Shown here: in pieces, positions 1 through 7,716 of the stretch
Numbering within the stretch: the first letter of the stretch is position 1
Layout: the number at the start of each line of letters is the position of its first letter
Assembly: GCA_039182515.1 (NCBI GenBank)
Contig: JBCDCE010000073.1
Span: 1-18,147 of the forward strand
DNA: 18,147 nucleotides
Origin: JBCDCE01 sp039182515
GTDB taxonomy: Bacteria > Pseudomonadota > Alphaproteobacteria > Rhodobacterales > Rhodobacteraceae
Reading direction: 5' to 3'
Notes under the pieces: generated by a model
What the model saw: the letters and a program-made list of their open reading frames with translations, nothing else
Told to the model about the DNA's origin: nothing
Database searches by the model: none
Program-made: the position numbers and the translations under genes

Positions 1-191
1 AGGCGGTTTTGAGTTGTGACTTGCGACGTGGACCAATCCGTATCGAACATCGGGTGCGCAAATTCATATTCTGCAACGTGCCACTCAGATCCAACGGATC
101 GAAAAGTGTCAAAAAAATTACCAGACTGCGCAGATGTAGCCAAAACGAGCCCTCCCAAGGCGGATAGGCATATTTTAGAGAATGTGTTCAC
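1..191 (-). CDS. Secreted glycoside hydrolase family 16-like protein, N-terminal part (runs off left edge)
   Basis: This is a partial gene; only its first 63 codons are in the window, and the frame is open to the left edge. It starts at GTG (complement of 189-191). A GGAG ribosome-binding site (complement of 199-202) lies 6 bases upstream of that codon. Residues 1-22 form a clear Sec signal peptide with a hydrophobic run ending in ATSAQS. The mature start contains FFDTF, then SEWHVAEYEF and HPMFDTDWS. This matches the start of secreted GH16 beta-glucanases of the ExoK/ExsH kind, where a W[YH]V.(D/E)Y motif opens the jelly-roll. Such enzymes cut polysaccharides outside the cell, which would suit a locus near capsule genes. 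The catalytic ExDxxE motif would lie outside the window, so activity cannot be judged. The coding call is fairly safe; the GH16 assignment is moderate. Confidence 0.68.
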   Translation of the reverse strand, partial: MNTFSKICLSALGGLVLATSAQSGNFFDTFRSVGSEWHVAEYEFAHPMFDTDWSTSQVTTQNR

Positions 192-218
192 AAATTCGCT
201 CCGAAGTTTTCATAGACA

Positions 219-233
219 TTAATAAAGTCTTAA
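219..233. promoter_or_regulatory. CtrA-type binding box 1 (TTAA-N7-TTAA)
   Basis: TTAA at 219-222 and TTAA at 230-233 are separated by exactly 7 bases, the full CtrA response-regulator consensus of alphaproteobacteria. The box lies 28 bases upstream of the GTG of the GH16-like gene, in the region between two divergent genes. Binding is inferred; the spacing is read directly. Confidence 0.5.
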
Positions 234-257
234 CGAAACTTCGGTCGCGGTGAGATC

Positions 258-272
258 TTAACCTTCCATTAA
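258..272. promoter_or_regulatory. CtrA-type binding box 2, overlapping a perfect inverted repeat
   Basis: TTAA at 258-261 and TTAA at 269-272 are again separated by 7 bases, 39 bases from the first box (start to start). The box also lies within a perfect inverted repeat, TTAACCTT (258-265), spacer CCATT, AAGGTTAA (271-278). Two complete boxes in one short intergenic region make chance less likely. The box lies about 80 bases upstream of the ATG at 352. Confidence 0.5.
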
Positions 273-351
273 GGTTAACGGCGGAAATTCGGGCATGTCT
301 TCATAGGTTTTTTACGCCTCAGCTTGCACTTTGAGCCCAAAAGGAGGCGCA

Positions 352-1125
352 ATGCGTTTTATCTTTGGGTTGAGCATCTTGCTTTTGAACGCCATTCCAG
401 CGGCGGCCATCGAGCAAAATACAATTTGGGTCATGTGGGAGCGTGTTTTAGGCACACCGGCGCTGTGCGACGGGGAAGACTGTGCGCCGCAATCAGAATT
501 TCGCAGTCACTTTTTAGAAGGTCTGCCGCAAGCTGAGGCGCGCGCCCTTTTTGATGATTGGACCCCACTCGCTCGGCTGACGGGTGCTGCCGACATTGCG
601 CATTCAACGATGCCAGCGTGTACGGCGGAGGAGGAGCCAGAGATTTTCACGCTTGCGGAAAGCGAGCGCGCGTTGGTCGAAAAAATTGAGACTTTACGAG
701 GTCTTGAAGGGATATTTGCAGATTTTAGGGGCGCGCGTGGCCCATCTTGGATGCGAGAAAACTTTGGGGAAACGGTTGATCTTTTTATGCGCAAAGCCCT
801 TGCGAAAGCGGGCATCCCTTTATTGACCCGTGAACAGATGGAAGAAACGCCAGGTCGTCCACAATTGACGGTTCGATTTTCTCCGGAAGTGCAGGGATGC
901 CGCCCTTGGTCTGTCTCTTTGTCGGTAAAACAGACCATGGTTTTGACCCGCGACACGCGCATGATGCTGGAAGGGACAACGTGGAGCGCGTCGCAAAGAC
1001 AAAGCGAGGAAGACGTCGACTTTGGCCCACTCGATGCGGCTGAAACAGCGATACTTGCTTTTGTAGAAGCGTATCGCCAGGCGAATACGGCAGCGCCAAG
1101 CGAAGAAACAGTCGCTCAGCAGTAG
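352..1125 (+). CDS. Secreted protein of unknown function
   Basis: This protein has 257 residues and I do not recognise its family. The start at ATG 352 is chosen because AAGGAGG (341-347) sits 4 bases before it; the longer in-frame TTG at 331 has no such site. Residues 1-19 are a typical signal peptide (hydrophobic run ending PAAA), so the protein should reach the periplasm or be exported. The mature part has four cysteines: a close pair (LCDGEDC), one in MPACTAE and one in VQGCRPW, which could form disulfides. An acidic, helix-rich C-terminus ends in AYRQAN and a polar tail. The gene stands alone, with CtrA-type boxes upstream and a good terminator at 1182-1210. It is divergent from the GH16-like gene and may be controlled together with it. 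Confidence 0.85.
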   Translation: MRFIFGLSILLLNAIPAAAIEQNTIWVMWERVLGTPALCDGEDCAPQSEFRSHFLEGLPQAEARALFDDWTPLARLTGAADIAHSTMPACTAEEEPEIFTLAESERALVEKIETLRGLEGIFADFRGARGPSWMRENFGETVDLFMRKALAKAGIPLLTREQMEETPGRPQLTVRFSPEVQGCRPWSVSLSVKQTMVLTRDTRMMLEGTTWSASQRQSEEDVDFGPLDAAETAILAFVEAYRQANTAAPSEETVAQQ

Positions 1126-1181
1126 CGCTAAAGACCCAATGATCACTAAACTGAGCGCTTTTAGTCCGCGCTCGGTGCCTG

Positions 1182-1210
1182 GAAGCGCGCATCTGCGCTT
1201 CGGGCTTTTT
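1182..1210 (+). terminator. Rho-independent terminator after the secreted protein gene
   Basis: GAAGCGC (1182-1188) and GCGCTTC (1195-1201) form a 7-bp stem with loop GCATCT, followed by GGGCTTTTT. It separates the gene ending at 1125 from nrdR. Confidence 0.8.
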
Positions 1211-1303
1211 CTCTCTTTTGAGAAATTCACCTCCTTCATCTAGGGGGATGCAATTGCCCTCTACCCAAACTCTAGCGGCTGGCCTATACTGCCTGTGGAT
1301 AAG

Positions 1304-1348
1304 TGGGGCGGAGACCCCAAAAGGCAGTTAATAGCCCCAGAGGCAGTT
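1304..1348 (+). other. nrdR leader: small hairpin and 8-bp direct repeats
   Basis: TGGGG (1304-1308) and CCCCA (1315-1319) can form a hairpin. It is followed by two copies of AGGCAGTT at 1322-1329 and 1341-1348, with start points 19 bases apart, just before the nrdR ribosome-binding site. A TATACT that could serve as a -10 lies at 1285-1290 but has no good -35. I see no canonical NrdR box. This may be an operator, but the evidence is thin. Confidence 0.3.
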
Positions 1349-1364
1349 GAAAGAAGGTGTCACG

Positions 1365-1835
1365 ATGCGGTGTCCGTTTTGTGGAAACATTGATACGCAA
1401 GTAAAAGATTCCCGCCCCGCCGAAGACCATGTAGCTATACGCCGTCGCAGGTTCTGTCCTGCATGTGGAGGCCGATTTACGACCTATGAACGCGTACAAT
1501 TGCGCGACTTGGTTGTGATAAAATCCAACGGACGTCGAGAAGACTTTGATCGTGACAAGCTTGAGCGTTCGATACGTATTGCTTTGCAAAAGCGGCCTGT
1601 TGAGCCCGAACGTATGGATCAAATGATCTCTGGCATCGTACGACGATTGGAGAGTATGGGCGAAACGGACATCGACTCTAAGCAGATTGGCGAAATTGTG
1701 ATGGAGGCCCTCGCGCGCATTGATACCGTTGCCTACGTAAGATTTGCCAGCGTTTACAAAAACTTCCAAGCTGCAGATGACTTCGACAAGTTTGTCAGCG
1801 AGCTGCGCCCAGACACTGGTTCATCGGACGAGTGA
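1365..1835 (+). CDS. nrdR: Transcriptional repressor NrdR
   Basis: NrdR is the ATP/dATP-sensing repressor of ribonucleotide reductase genes. The 156-residue length is usual. The N-terminal zinc ribbon is intact (MRCPFCGN, Cys3/Cys6, and CPACGG, Cys31/Cys34), and an ATP-cone domain follows at about 49-139. The start at ATG 1365 gives the family's canonical N-terminus and has AAAGAAGG (1350-1357) 7 bases upstream; an in-frame TTG start 6 codons earlier was rejected. Its stop TGA overlaps the GTG start of ribD (GTGA at 1832-1835), so the two are translationally coupled. nrdR next to ribD is a standard alphaproteobacterial arrangement. Confidence 0.97.
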   Translation: MRCPFCGNIDTQVKDSRPAEDHVAIRRRRFCPACGGRFTTYERVQLRDLVVIKSNGRREDFDRDKLERSIRIALQKRPVEPERMDQMISGIVRRLESMGETDIDSKQIGEIVMEALARIDTVAYVRFASVYKNFQAADDFDKFVSELRPDTGSSDE

Positions 1836-2977
1836 GTTTGAGCAGCGACCAACGCTACATGCGCCTCGCGCTTGCGTTGGGACGGCGTGCTCAAGGCACA
1901 ACACATGAAAATCCAGCTGTCGGCTGCGTTATCGTTGATCAACACGATCGCATCGTTGGGCGAGGTTTTACGCAAAAGGGAGGCCGCCCCCACGCTGAGC
2001 CAATGGCACTGACACAAGCTGGCGCACGTGCCAAAGGCGCCACGGTTTTCGTCACATTGGAACCCTGCGCACATCAAGGCCAAACACCGCCCTGTGCTGA
2101 CGCGCTGATCGAGGCTGGTGTTGCTAAGGTGGTCGCAGCGCAATCTGATTTAGATCCACGGGTCAACGGCGCCGGATTTGCAAAGTTACGGGCGGCTGGC
2201 ATAGAAGTTACGACCGGCGTTTTGGAGCACGAAGCTCAACGCGACCTCGCGGGCTTTAACTCTCGAAACGCGCGAGGGCGCCCATTTTTGACGCTGAAGC
2301 TTGCGACGTCTTTGGACGGTCGGATCGCAACAGGATCGGGTGAAAGCCAATGGATCACGGGCCCTCTTGCACGCAAGCGGGTACATTTGTTGCGGGCAAA
2401 AAACGATGCGATATTGATCGGGGGTGGGACCGCAAGGGACGATGATCCAAGCCTTACGGTGCGTGGCTTCAATTTGGGTCGTGCCCCTATCCGGGTGGTG
2501 GCGTCTCGCAAGTTGGACTTGCTCGAAACCAGCAATTTGGCGCGCACAGCACGAGAAACGCCTCTTTGGGTGTGCCATGGACCAGATGTGCTTGAAGAAC
2601 GACATGCACGCTGGAGCGCACTTGGTGCGTTACTTTTGGAGGTCCCACTCGCTGGCCAACAATTGGACGCCCAGGAAATGCTGATTGCCCTCGGGCGGCA
2701 AGGCGTAAACACCGTCCTATGTGAAGGGGGGGGGATGTTGGCCGCGTCCCTGCTTCACGCAGATCTCGTGGATAGAATTCAGTGGGTGACGGCGGGTATG
2801 GCGCTCGGGGCGGAAGGCCGCCCGGGCGTTGGGCCTTTGGGGCTAGATCGCTTAGAACAGGCCCAACGCTTTGAATTCGCTGGGGCGTCTCAATGGGGCC
2901 AGGATTTGATGCACGTTTGGGAGCGCAGAAATGTTTATAGCGCTATGGAAACACCTGAACCACCCAATGCTGCCTGA
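1832..2977 (+). CDS. ribD: Bifunctional riboflavin deaminase/reductase RibD
   Basis: RibD carries out the second and third steps of riboflavin synthesis: deamination of the pyrimidine released from GTP, then reduction of its ribosyl side chain with NADPH. It has 381 residues. The N-terminal cytidine-deaminase-like domain (about 5-145) shows the zinc site HAE (54-56) and PC-x8-C (Cys79, Cys88). The C-terminal reductase domain (about 155-370) begins with LKLATSLDGRIA and has IGGGTARDDDP. The GTG start at 1832 overlaps the nrdR stop; the next ATG (1859) would cut into the conserved first helix (YMRLAL). The gene points toward the converging kpsC, with 58 bases between their stops, and is separated from ribE by the capsule block. 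Confidence 0.96.
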   Translation: MSLSSDQRYMRLALALGRRAQGTTHENPAVGCVIVDQHDRIVGRGFTQKGGRPHAEPMALTQAGARAKGATVFVTLEPCAHQGQTPPCADALIEAGVAKVVAAQSDLDPRVNGAGFAKLRAAGIEVTTGVLEHEAQRDLAGFNSRNARGRPFLTLKLATSLDGRIATGSGESQWITGPLARKRVHLLRAKNDAILIGGGTARDDDPSLTVRGFNLGRAPIRVVASRKLDLLETSNLARTARETPLWVCHGPDVLEERHARWSALGALLLEVPLAGQQLDAQEMLIALGRQGVNTVLCEGGGMLAASLLHADLVDRIQWVTAGMALGAEGRPGVGPLGLDRLEQAQRFEFAGASQWGQDLMHVWERRNVYSAMETPEPPNAA

Positions 2978-3035
2978 ACCTTTGGCTTCAGCGCGTAAGG
3001 TGACATGTGGTGCTTCAAGCTTTTCGCATAAGGCT

Positions 3036-5045
3036 CTAGCGCCAAATGGGTTTGATAGAGGCCGCAACACCTTGTGCTTTGCTCAAAATTCGCAAGCTTG
3101 GTGACGCGTGGGTGGAGGCATCCGAACTCAACCGTCGTACGACGGTCTCCGGTGAAGCCGCGCGCCGCAGTACGGGATCATAATATCGAGGATAGTCGAT
3201 GAGCGCTGCGTGCACCAAACACGGGAGAGTAACCTTCGCTGTGCGACGCGGGACAGGGGCGCCTAAATCTCGTGTCAGACCCCAGCCTGCGTAAAACGGT
3301 TGACCCAGCGTCGTGACGTTCATACCGCGGATAAGCGCTTCAAAGCCCAAGAGAGAGGTGAGTGTCCAAACTTCATTCACTTCATGAAGCAGCGAAATTG
3401 GGTCCCCTTGCTCAACGATTTGGTCCGCCAACCCAATAGCATCTGCGCTGAGCGCGCCGGGTCGCAGACCTGCCACCACATCGGGGTGCGGTTTGTAGAT
3501 GAGGACCGCCTCAGGGTTTTCATAGCGCACGCGCTCAAGCAATGCGCGATTGGTTTGAATTTCGCCTCCGCCCAAACGCACGGATGCATCGTCTTCGACC
3601 TGGCCAGGAACAAGGATTTTGTACCCCGTTTTGAGTTCTGGAACGAGGCCAGGAAGATTGTATTTCGTGACCCGTGTTTTGACGATTTGCCGGATCAACC
3701 GGTGAGAACGCGCCAAGCAGGCTTCGGGCAAATTGGGGCTGAACTCGATCAGACGTTCCAAGCGGCTCGGTTTGCTGGGATCATAGTAAATCCCAAGATC
3801 ATCCAAGGCCAAAGATAAGGGTGGCACGAGTTCTGCGCCCAAGCCTTTTGAGCGCAAGAAACCATCTTCCACTAAGACATCTGGCGCAGGGGCTTGGCTG
3901 TGCTCTGTTTTGGCCCACCGCATTGTTTTGGCAGAACCTTCCGCCGAATTATCTGAGAAGCGAACTGGGGCGTGTGTCCCAAAAAAGGCTTTGAAATGCG
4001 GGCGCTTCCAGAGCCTCACCCCGGAAGCTTGCCACCCAGCGCTGTCTTCGCGCCAAGCGCGGGTTTGCGCCTCAAGCCCATAGATCACTTGATCTAACGA
4101 ACACAGGCTCTTTTCATGTGGATCGTACCAATAGGGGTAGAGGATTTGAGCCGCTGCAAAAAGTTGCGCGCGGCTCAATTTTCTTTGTCGCCGTGTGACT
4201 GGAAAACGGTCTTCGGTTAGGCCCCATCCAGCATAAAATGGCTGGCCAAACACGATCGGTTTGTGGCCCGCCATGATGGCTTCAAACCCCATTTGAGACG
4301 AGACGGTATAGACTTTGGTCGCCCCGTCTAAAAGATCCCAAGGAGACGGGGTTTGGGTCACGTAGCTGATGCGCTCGACATCTGTTTTGGGCGTGAAATG
4401 GCCCGCACGCAGGCCACCTGCCGCTTCGGGATGGGATTTGACGACGATCCGGGCGTTAGGATTTTCAAGTTGGGCATCGAGCAGCATTTCTGCGAAGCGA
4501 TCTGCATTTGCGCCGCCTTTAGAGATTGATGCGTCGCCCTTGATCTGATCGATCACCAGCACGTAGCCAAGCTCCGGCAGAGGCAGATCCCGCCGTGTAA
4601 GGTTGTATTTTGACAGATGGGCGCGGCGGATCAAGGCGAGGGCCGCGCGCGCTTGATCCAAAAGGGCAGTGTCGTCCAAAGCGTGCTCAGTGAGGATCTT
4701 CTCAAGATCTGATGGGACACGGCTGTCGTAATGCGCACTACGATGATCGACCAAGAGACCAAAGCTCGGCTCGCCCATGCGACCCGGTTTTAGCGAGCGC
4801 AGAAAGGGGTCCTCTACGCGCACAATTGGCACGTCTTGCCGGGCGGCGACGGCTTCACCGCGTTTCGACGTTGGGCTATGGCCCCAAACCCCCACCAAAT
4901 CCTGAGCCTTCGGCAGACCAAAACTCAGATCATACCCGGCGCTTTTTAAAATATGGGCGATCCGCCGGTCTTTTAAAAATCCGCCGTTGTAGACAAAGAG
5001 CTTTTGCCTCGGGCTGAGGGGAGGGCGCGAGTATCCGCGCGCCAT
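3036..5045 (-). CDS. kpsC: Capsule Kdo-linker glycosyltransferase KpsC (two-module)
   Basis: KpsC extends the poly-Kdo linker that joins group 2-type capsules to a lipid anchor in the inner membrane. The 669-residue length is normal for full KpsC. It is plainly a tandem of two related modules. The first (about 15-325) has VEDPFLRS (77-84), KSHPEAAGGLRAG (203-215) and QPFYAGWG (268-275). The second (about 340-640) has VEDGFLRS (392-399), KPHPDVVAGLRPG (518-530) and QPFYAGWG (582-589). In studied KpsC proteins the two halves make two different Kdo linkages. The ATG directly abuts the TAA of the upstream export gene (no intervening base), so translation is probably coupled. It is the last gene of the minus-strand capsule operon. 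KpsM, KpsT and KpsE partners are not in this window. Confidence 0.93.
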   Translation of the reverse strand: MARGYSRPPLSPRQKLFVYNGGFLKDRRIAHILKSAGYDLSFGLPKAQDLVGVWGHSPTSKRGEAVAARQDVPIVRVEDPFLRSLKPGRMGEPSFGLLVDHRSAHYDSRVPSDLEKILTEHALDDTALLDQARAALALIRRAHLSKYNLTRRDLPLPELGYVLVIDQIKGDASISKGGANADRFAEMLLDAQLENPNARIVVKSHPEAAGGLRAGHFTPKTDVERISYVTQTPSPWDLLDGATKVYTVSSQMGFEAIMAGHKPIVFGQPFYAGWGLTEDRFPVTRRQRKLSRAQLFAAAQILYPYWYDPHEKSLCSLDQVIYGLEAQTRAWREDSAGWQASGVRLWKRPHFKAFFGTHAPVRFSDNSAEGSAKTMRWAKTEHSQAPAPDVLVEDGFLRSKGLGAELVPPLSLALDDLGIYYDPSKPSRLERLIEFSPNLPEACLARSHRLIRQIVKTRVTKYNLPGLVPELKTGYKILVPGQVEDDASVRLGGGEIQTNRALLERVRYENPEAVLIYKPHPDVVAGLRPGALSADAIGLADQIVEQGDPISLLHEVNEVWTLTSLLGFEALIRGMNVTTLGQPFYAGWGLTRDLGAPVPRRTAKVTLPCLVHAALIDYPRYYDPVLRRAASPETVVRRLSSDASTHASPSLRILSKAQGVAASIKPIWR

Positions 5046-6185
5046 TTAATTGCCGCCGTTTGCGAGAGTGCTGAGGGTATTTGCTGTGGCCAAAGAACCC
5101 GTCAGAGCACCGATGGTTTTATCCCACTGAACAAACGGAGCTTCCGTCACATAGACGGTATCGCCATCTTTGATCGCAAAATCGCGGGCTAAAAATACGC
5201 CATTAGGCTGCGTGAGATCCAAAACATAAGCCAAACGCTGATCGCCAACGAGATCGGTCCGCGCCATCACAACATTTGCAATCTCGGCAGGTTCGTTGCG
5301 GAAAACAAACACGCCCGTGGGATCAGCGATGTTGGATTGCAGCCCCCCCACTTGCGCAATGGCTTCAACAGCTGACAGCGTTTGGCTCTCAAAAGTGACA
5401 CGGGTCTGAGCGCCAGTGGCCCCGAGAGATGTGTAAGAGCGATTGTCTTGCTCCACTAGAATACGGTCACCTGAACGCAGCGCGATGTCTAAGCGACGAT
5501 CCTTGAAAATATCATTAAACCACACTTGTCCCTGCTCTGAGCCACGCAAAACTGTGATGCGCGCAATGTCTGGGGCTGGCCCAACACCGCCCGCACGCGC
5601 CAACATGGCCGACAAGGTGCGTGTTGGACGTTCAATCGCATAAACGCCTTGTGCGCCCACATTGCCCGCAACAGTGACCGTTGCACCATCGCCTGCGAGG
5701 CGGCGAACTTGCACTTGCGGGTCCGGGGTTTGATCTTGCAAGCGGCTGGTGATCAACCGGCGCAACTGCTCAGGTGTGCGCCCTGCGGCCGTCAAAGAGC
5801 CAGCATAAGGCACAAAGATTTTGCCCGCGCCGTCCACTTGGATTTCTTCAAGCAAAGTCGCGTTTGCCCCATCAGAGGCCAGCAATCCGTCGTCTACGTT
5901 TTCCCAGATCGTAAGACCCAAAACATCACCAGGCCGAATAAGATCTGATCCCACAAGGCCCGCGTTCAAAAACGTATCCGAAAAACCTAGCCCTGGCGTT
6001 ATGCCGGTGGCGCGTGTCACGCGATCATTGACTGATACGATGAATGCGTCGCCGCTTTCTTGCACGGATCCTTCGAAGATCTCAGCTTTGTTGGGCCCCG
6101 ACCTCGGAAGCCCGCAGCTGGACACAATTGTAAAAGCCGCTACCAAGGCAAAGCCCTTGGCAACACGAAATGCGCTAGTGTTCAC
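5046..6185 (-). CDS. Capsule polysaccharide export outer-membrane lipoprotein (Wza/KpsD type)
   Basis: This should be the periplasmic/outer-membrane channel component for capsule export, 379 residues long. The start is GTG at 6185 with AAAGGA upstream on the minus strand. A hydrophobic signal leads to a lipobox VSSC, so Cys24 is the likely lipidated residue. A polysaccharide-export domain (about 80-165) contains LIRPGDVLGLTIWE and VPYAGSLTAAGRTPEQL. Two SLBB-type beta-grasp units follow (about 168-245 and 255-345; note AGGVGP and QVGGLQ). It lies between kpsS-like and kpsC, as expected for an operon; 93 bases separate it from the kpsS-like stop. Whether it works like KpsD or like Wza cannot be told here. 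It ends in a short low-complexity tail rather than an obvious membrane helix. Confidence 0.9.
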   Translation of the reverse strand: MNTSAFRVAKGFALVAAFTIVSSCGLPRSGPNKAEIFEGSVQESGDAFIVSVNDRVTRATGITPGLGFSDTFLNAGLVGSDLIRPGDVLGLTIWENVDDGLLASDGANATLLEEIQVDGAGKIFVPYAGSLTAAGRTPEQLRRLITSRLQDQTPDPQVQVRRLAGDGATVTVAGNVGAQGVYAIERPTRTLSAMLARAGGVGPAPDIARITVLRGSEQGQVWFNDIFKDRRLDIALRSGDRILVEQDNRSYTSLGATGAQTRVTFESQTLSAVEAIAQVGGLQSNIADPTGVFVFRNEPAEIANVVMARTDLVGDQRLAYVLDLTQPNGVFLARDFAIKDGDTVYVTEAPFVQWDKTIGALTGSLATANTLSTLANGGN

Positions 6186-6278
6186 TGCTCTGGTCCTTTC
6201 GACCTTATTTGCACTGCCTCGTATTTTTTGGGCATGGTGCCAAAGTCTGTGGATAAAATCCAGTGTCTTAAGGAATAG

Positions 6279-7568
6279 CTAGTCTTTGACCAGGCGCAAC
6301 TGTTGCTGCAGGGCTGCGGTTGTCCCTTGGGCCGCATCATAGGGATCCTGCGGGCTGAGCATCATATCAACCACCTGGCGCAGCACTTGTTTGCGCCCCT
6401 TGGCCGAATAATAGCCGCCCGACAATTGGGAGCTCGCCAGAAGGAACTTTCGATAAATTTCATACGCTTGCTGATCGGGTCGCTCAGGAGCTCTGAAAAA
6501 CGCAGGCAAGGTCTGATCTGAGACGAAAGCAGATTTGCGATACACCGCTTGCCCGAAGGCTTTCAAAGGCAAGCCGCGCCAAAGCACTTGTTGCGCTGCC
6601 GTGGAGTTCACTGTGACAGCCGAGCGTGTGTCTGTGAGCAAACGCGCGAGCTTGCCACCGCGCACATAGTGTACGCGGTGGGTAATCCCCAGCCGTTCCG
6701 CATGCTGGCGGATGATACGGCGCAAAGGTTTGGCTCCGTTTTCCAAAGGATGGGCCTTAAACACCAAGTGATGGTGCGCAGGCGCGCCTTCGGCAAAGCC
6801 TTCAAGGGCGAGGTGAACGAAGTCTTCGATGGTATCGAACGTCGAATGGGCCAGGAAGTTGGCGTCGTGGCTCAATTGCAAGAGCACGAGGTGATAAGGA
6901 TAGCCGCCCCGCCGGATCCGAGACGTTGCCAAGCGCCGCTCCACCACATGCACGGGCAAATAAAGCAAGCGTCTCAAGTAGAGCAAAAATTCTTGGCGCA
7001 CCGTCAAGGCTCGGTGCGGTTGAAAGCCCGGGTAGGCGCGGTTCCAGAACCACACGAACCAGTGATAGACCGCCCCGTAAAATATATGCGCGTGCATATC
7101 CCCCCATTCCGCAGGAGGGCGCGGCACGTCTGCGGCACCACTTGAGAGCGCAGCCTCCATATGCGCGACGCTCAAATCCATCAGCTTGGAATGCCCATTG
7201 GCGCCGTCTCGCTCGTAGGTGATCCAGTAGGGGCGCAGATAGCCTTCCTCAAACACATGCACCGTGATGCCGCGCGCTTTGGCGATTTTGATTGCTTGCG
7301 CGTGGATCTCGCGAGCATCGCCATACAGCACAATGTCTGTGATGGCGTGTTCAGTTAGAATTGCCGCACAGGTCTCGGGCCATTCTGCCAAGGTGCCACT
7401 GAACCGGGTGTAGCTCCTCTTCTCGCGCCAGAAAAAGCGGTCACCAGCATTAAAGCCAATCTTTGTCACAGAGGCGCCCGCGCTGCGCACCATTTTGGCG
7501 AGCTGCCAGAAGAAAGGCCCATGGGGTCCTTGCAAAAACAAATAGGATTTTGCGAGAGCGGGTTTCAT
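6279..7568 (-). CDS. kpsS: Capsule Kdo transferase KpsS-like
   Basis: KpsS adds the first Kdo residue to lysophosphatidylglycerol, which KpsC then extends. From ATG at 7568 the protein has 429 residues. Diagnostic stretches are FLQGPHGPFFWQLA near the N-terminus, FEEGYLRPYWIT, LVFKAHPLENG, and VNSTAAQQVLWRGLP with a following FGQAVY. These match the KpsS/capsule-biosynthesis family and echo the VED/HP/QPFY motifs of KpsC. The frame stays open to a GTG at 7628, which would add 20 residues (rich in Arg and Pro). I prefer 7568 because family similarity begins right after it, but neither start has a convincing ribosome-binding site. It is first in the minus-strand operon and divergent from ribE. 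Confidence 0.87.
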   Translation of the reverse strand: MKPALAKSYLFLQGPHGPFFWQLAKMVRSAGASVTKIGFNAGDRFFWREKRSYTRFSGTLAEWPETCAAILTEHAITDIVLYGDAREIHAQAIKIAKARGITVHVFEEGYLRPYWITYERDGANGHSKLMDLSVAHMEAALSSGAADVPRPPAEWGDMHAHIFYGAVYHWFVWFWNRAYPGFQPHRALTVRQEFLLYLRRLLYLPVHVVERRLATSRIRRGGYPYHLVLLQLSHDANFLAHSTFDTIEDFVHLALEGFAEGAPAHHHLVFKAHPLENGAKPLRRIIRQHAERLGITHRVHYVRGGKLARLLTDTRSAVTVNSTAAQQVLWRGLPLKAFGQAVYRKSAFVSDQTLPAFFRAPERPDQQAYEIYRKFLLASSQLSGGYYSAKGRKQVLRQVVDMMLSPQDPYDAAQGTTAALQQQLRLVKD

Positions 7569-7665
7569 TGCGTGATACACGACGCCAGTTCGGTGCAGTT
7601 GTCTAGGGGGCCTAGAGGGGAAATTCACGCTCGCACTACCCTATCGCATTGGCAAAACTAAGGCG

Positions 7666-7694
7666 TTGCCGAGCGCGCACAGCTGACCTAGTTC
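7666..7694 (+). promoter_or_regulatory. Possible ribE promoter with inverted repeat
   Basis: TTGCCG (7666-7671) and TAGTTC (7689-7694), 17 bases apart, could be -35 and -10. The -35 overlaps one arm of an inverted repeat, GGCAA (7651-7655) and TTGCC (7666-7670). The divergent kpsS promoter should lie in the same short region. I see no FMN riboswitch before ribE. Confidence 0.3.
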
Positions 7695-7716
7695 TCTTGT
7701 GGCAAAGGAGAGCAAT

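Noticed and set aside
16..222. Plus-strand open frame of 68 codons
   Set aside because: It is antisense to the signal-peptide-bearing GH16-like gene, lacks a ribosome-binding site and has an ordinary random composition.
258..278. Inverted repeat as a transcription terminator
   Set aside because: Its arms are AT-rich, no T-run follows, and it lies between divergent starts; a regulator site explains it better.
3300..3818. Plus-strand open frame of 172 codons
   Set aside because: It is antisense to the conserved second module of kpsC and shows no domain.
6186..6278. Terminator between the kpsS-like gene and the export gene
   Set aside because: A TTGG/CCAA pairing before an A-rich run is too short and has mismatches; the three capsule genes are better read as one operon.
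6549..7145. Plus-strand open frame of 198 codons
   Set aside because: It is the shadow of the kpsS-like gene, whose conserved motifs lie on the other strand.
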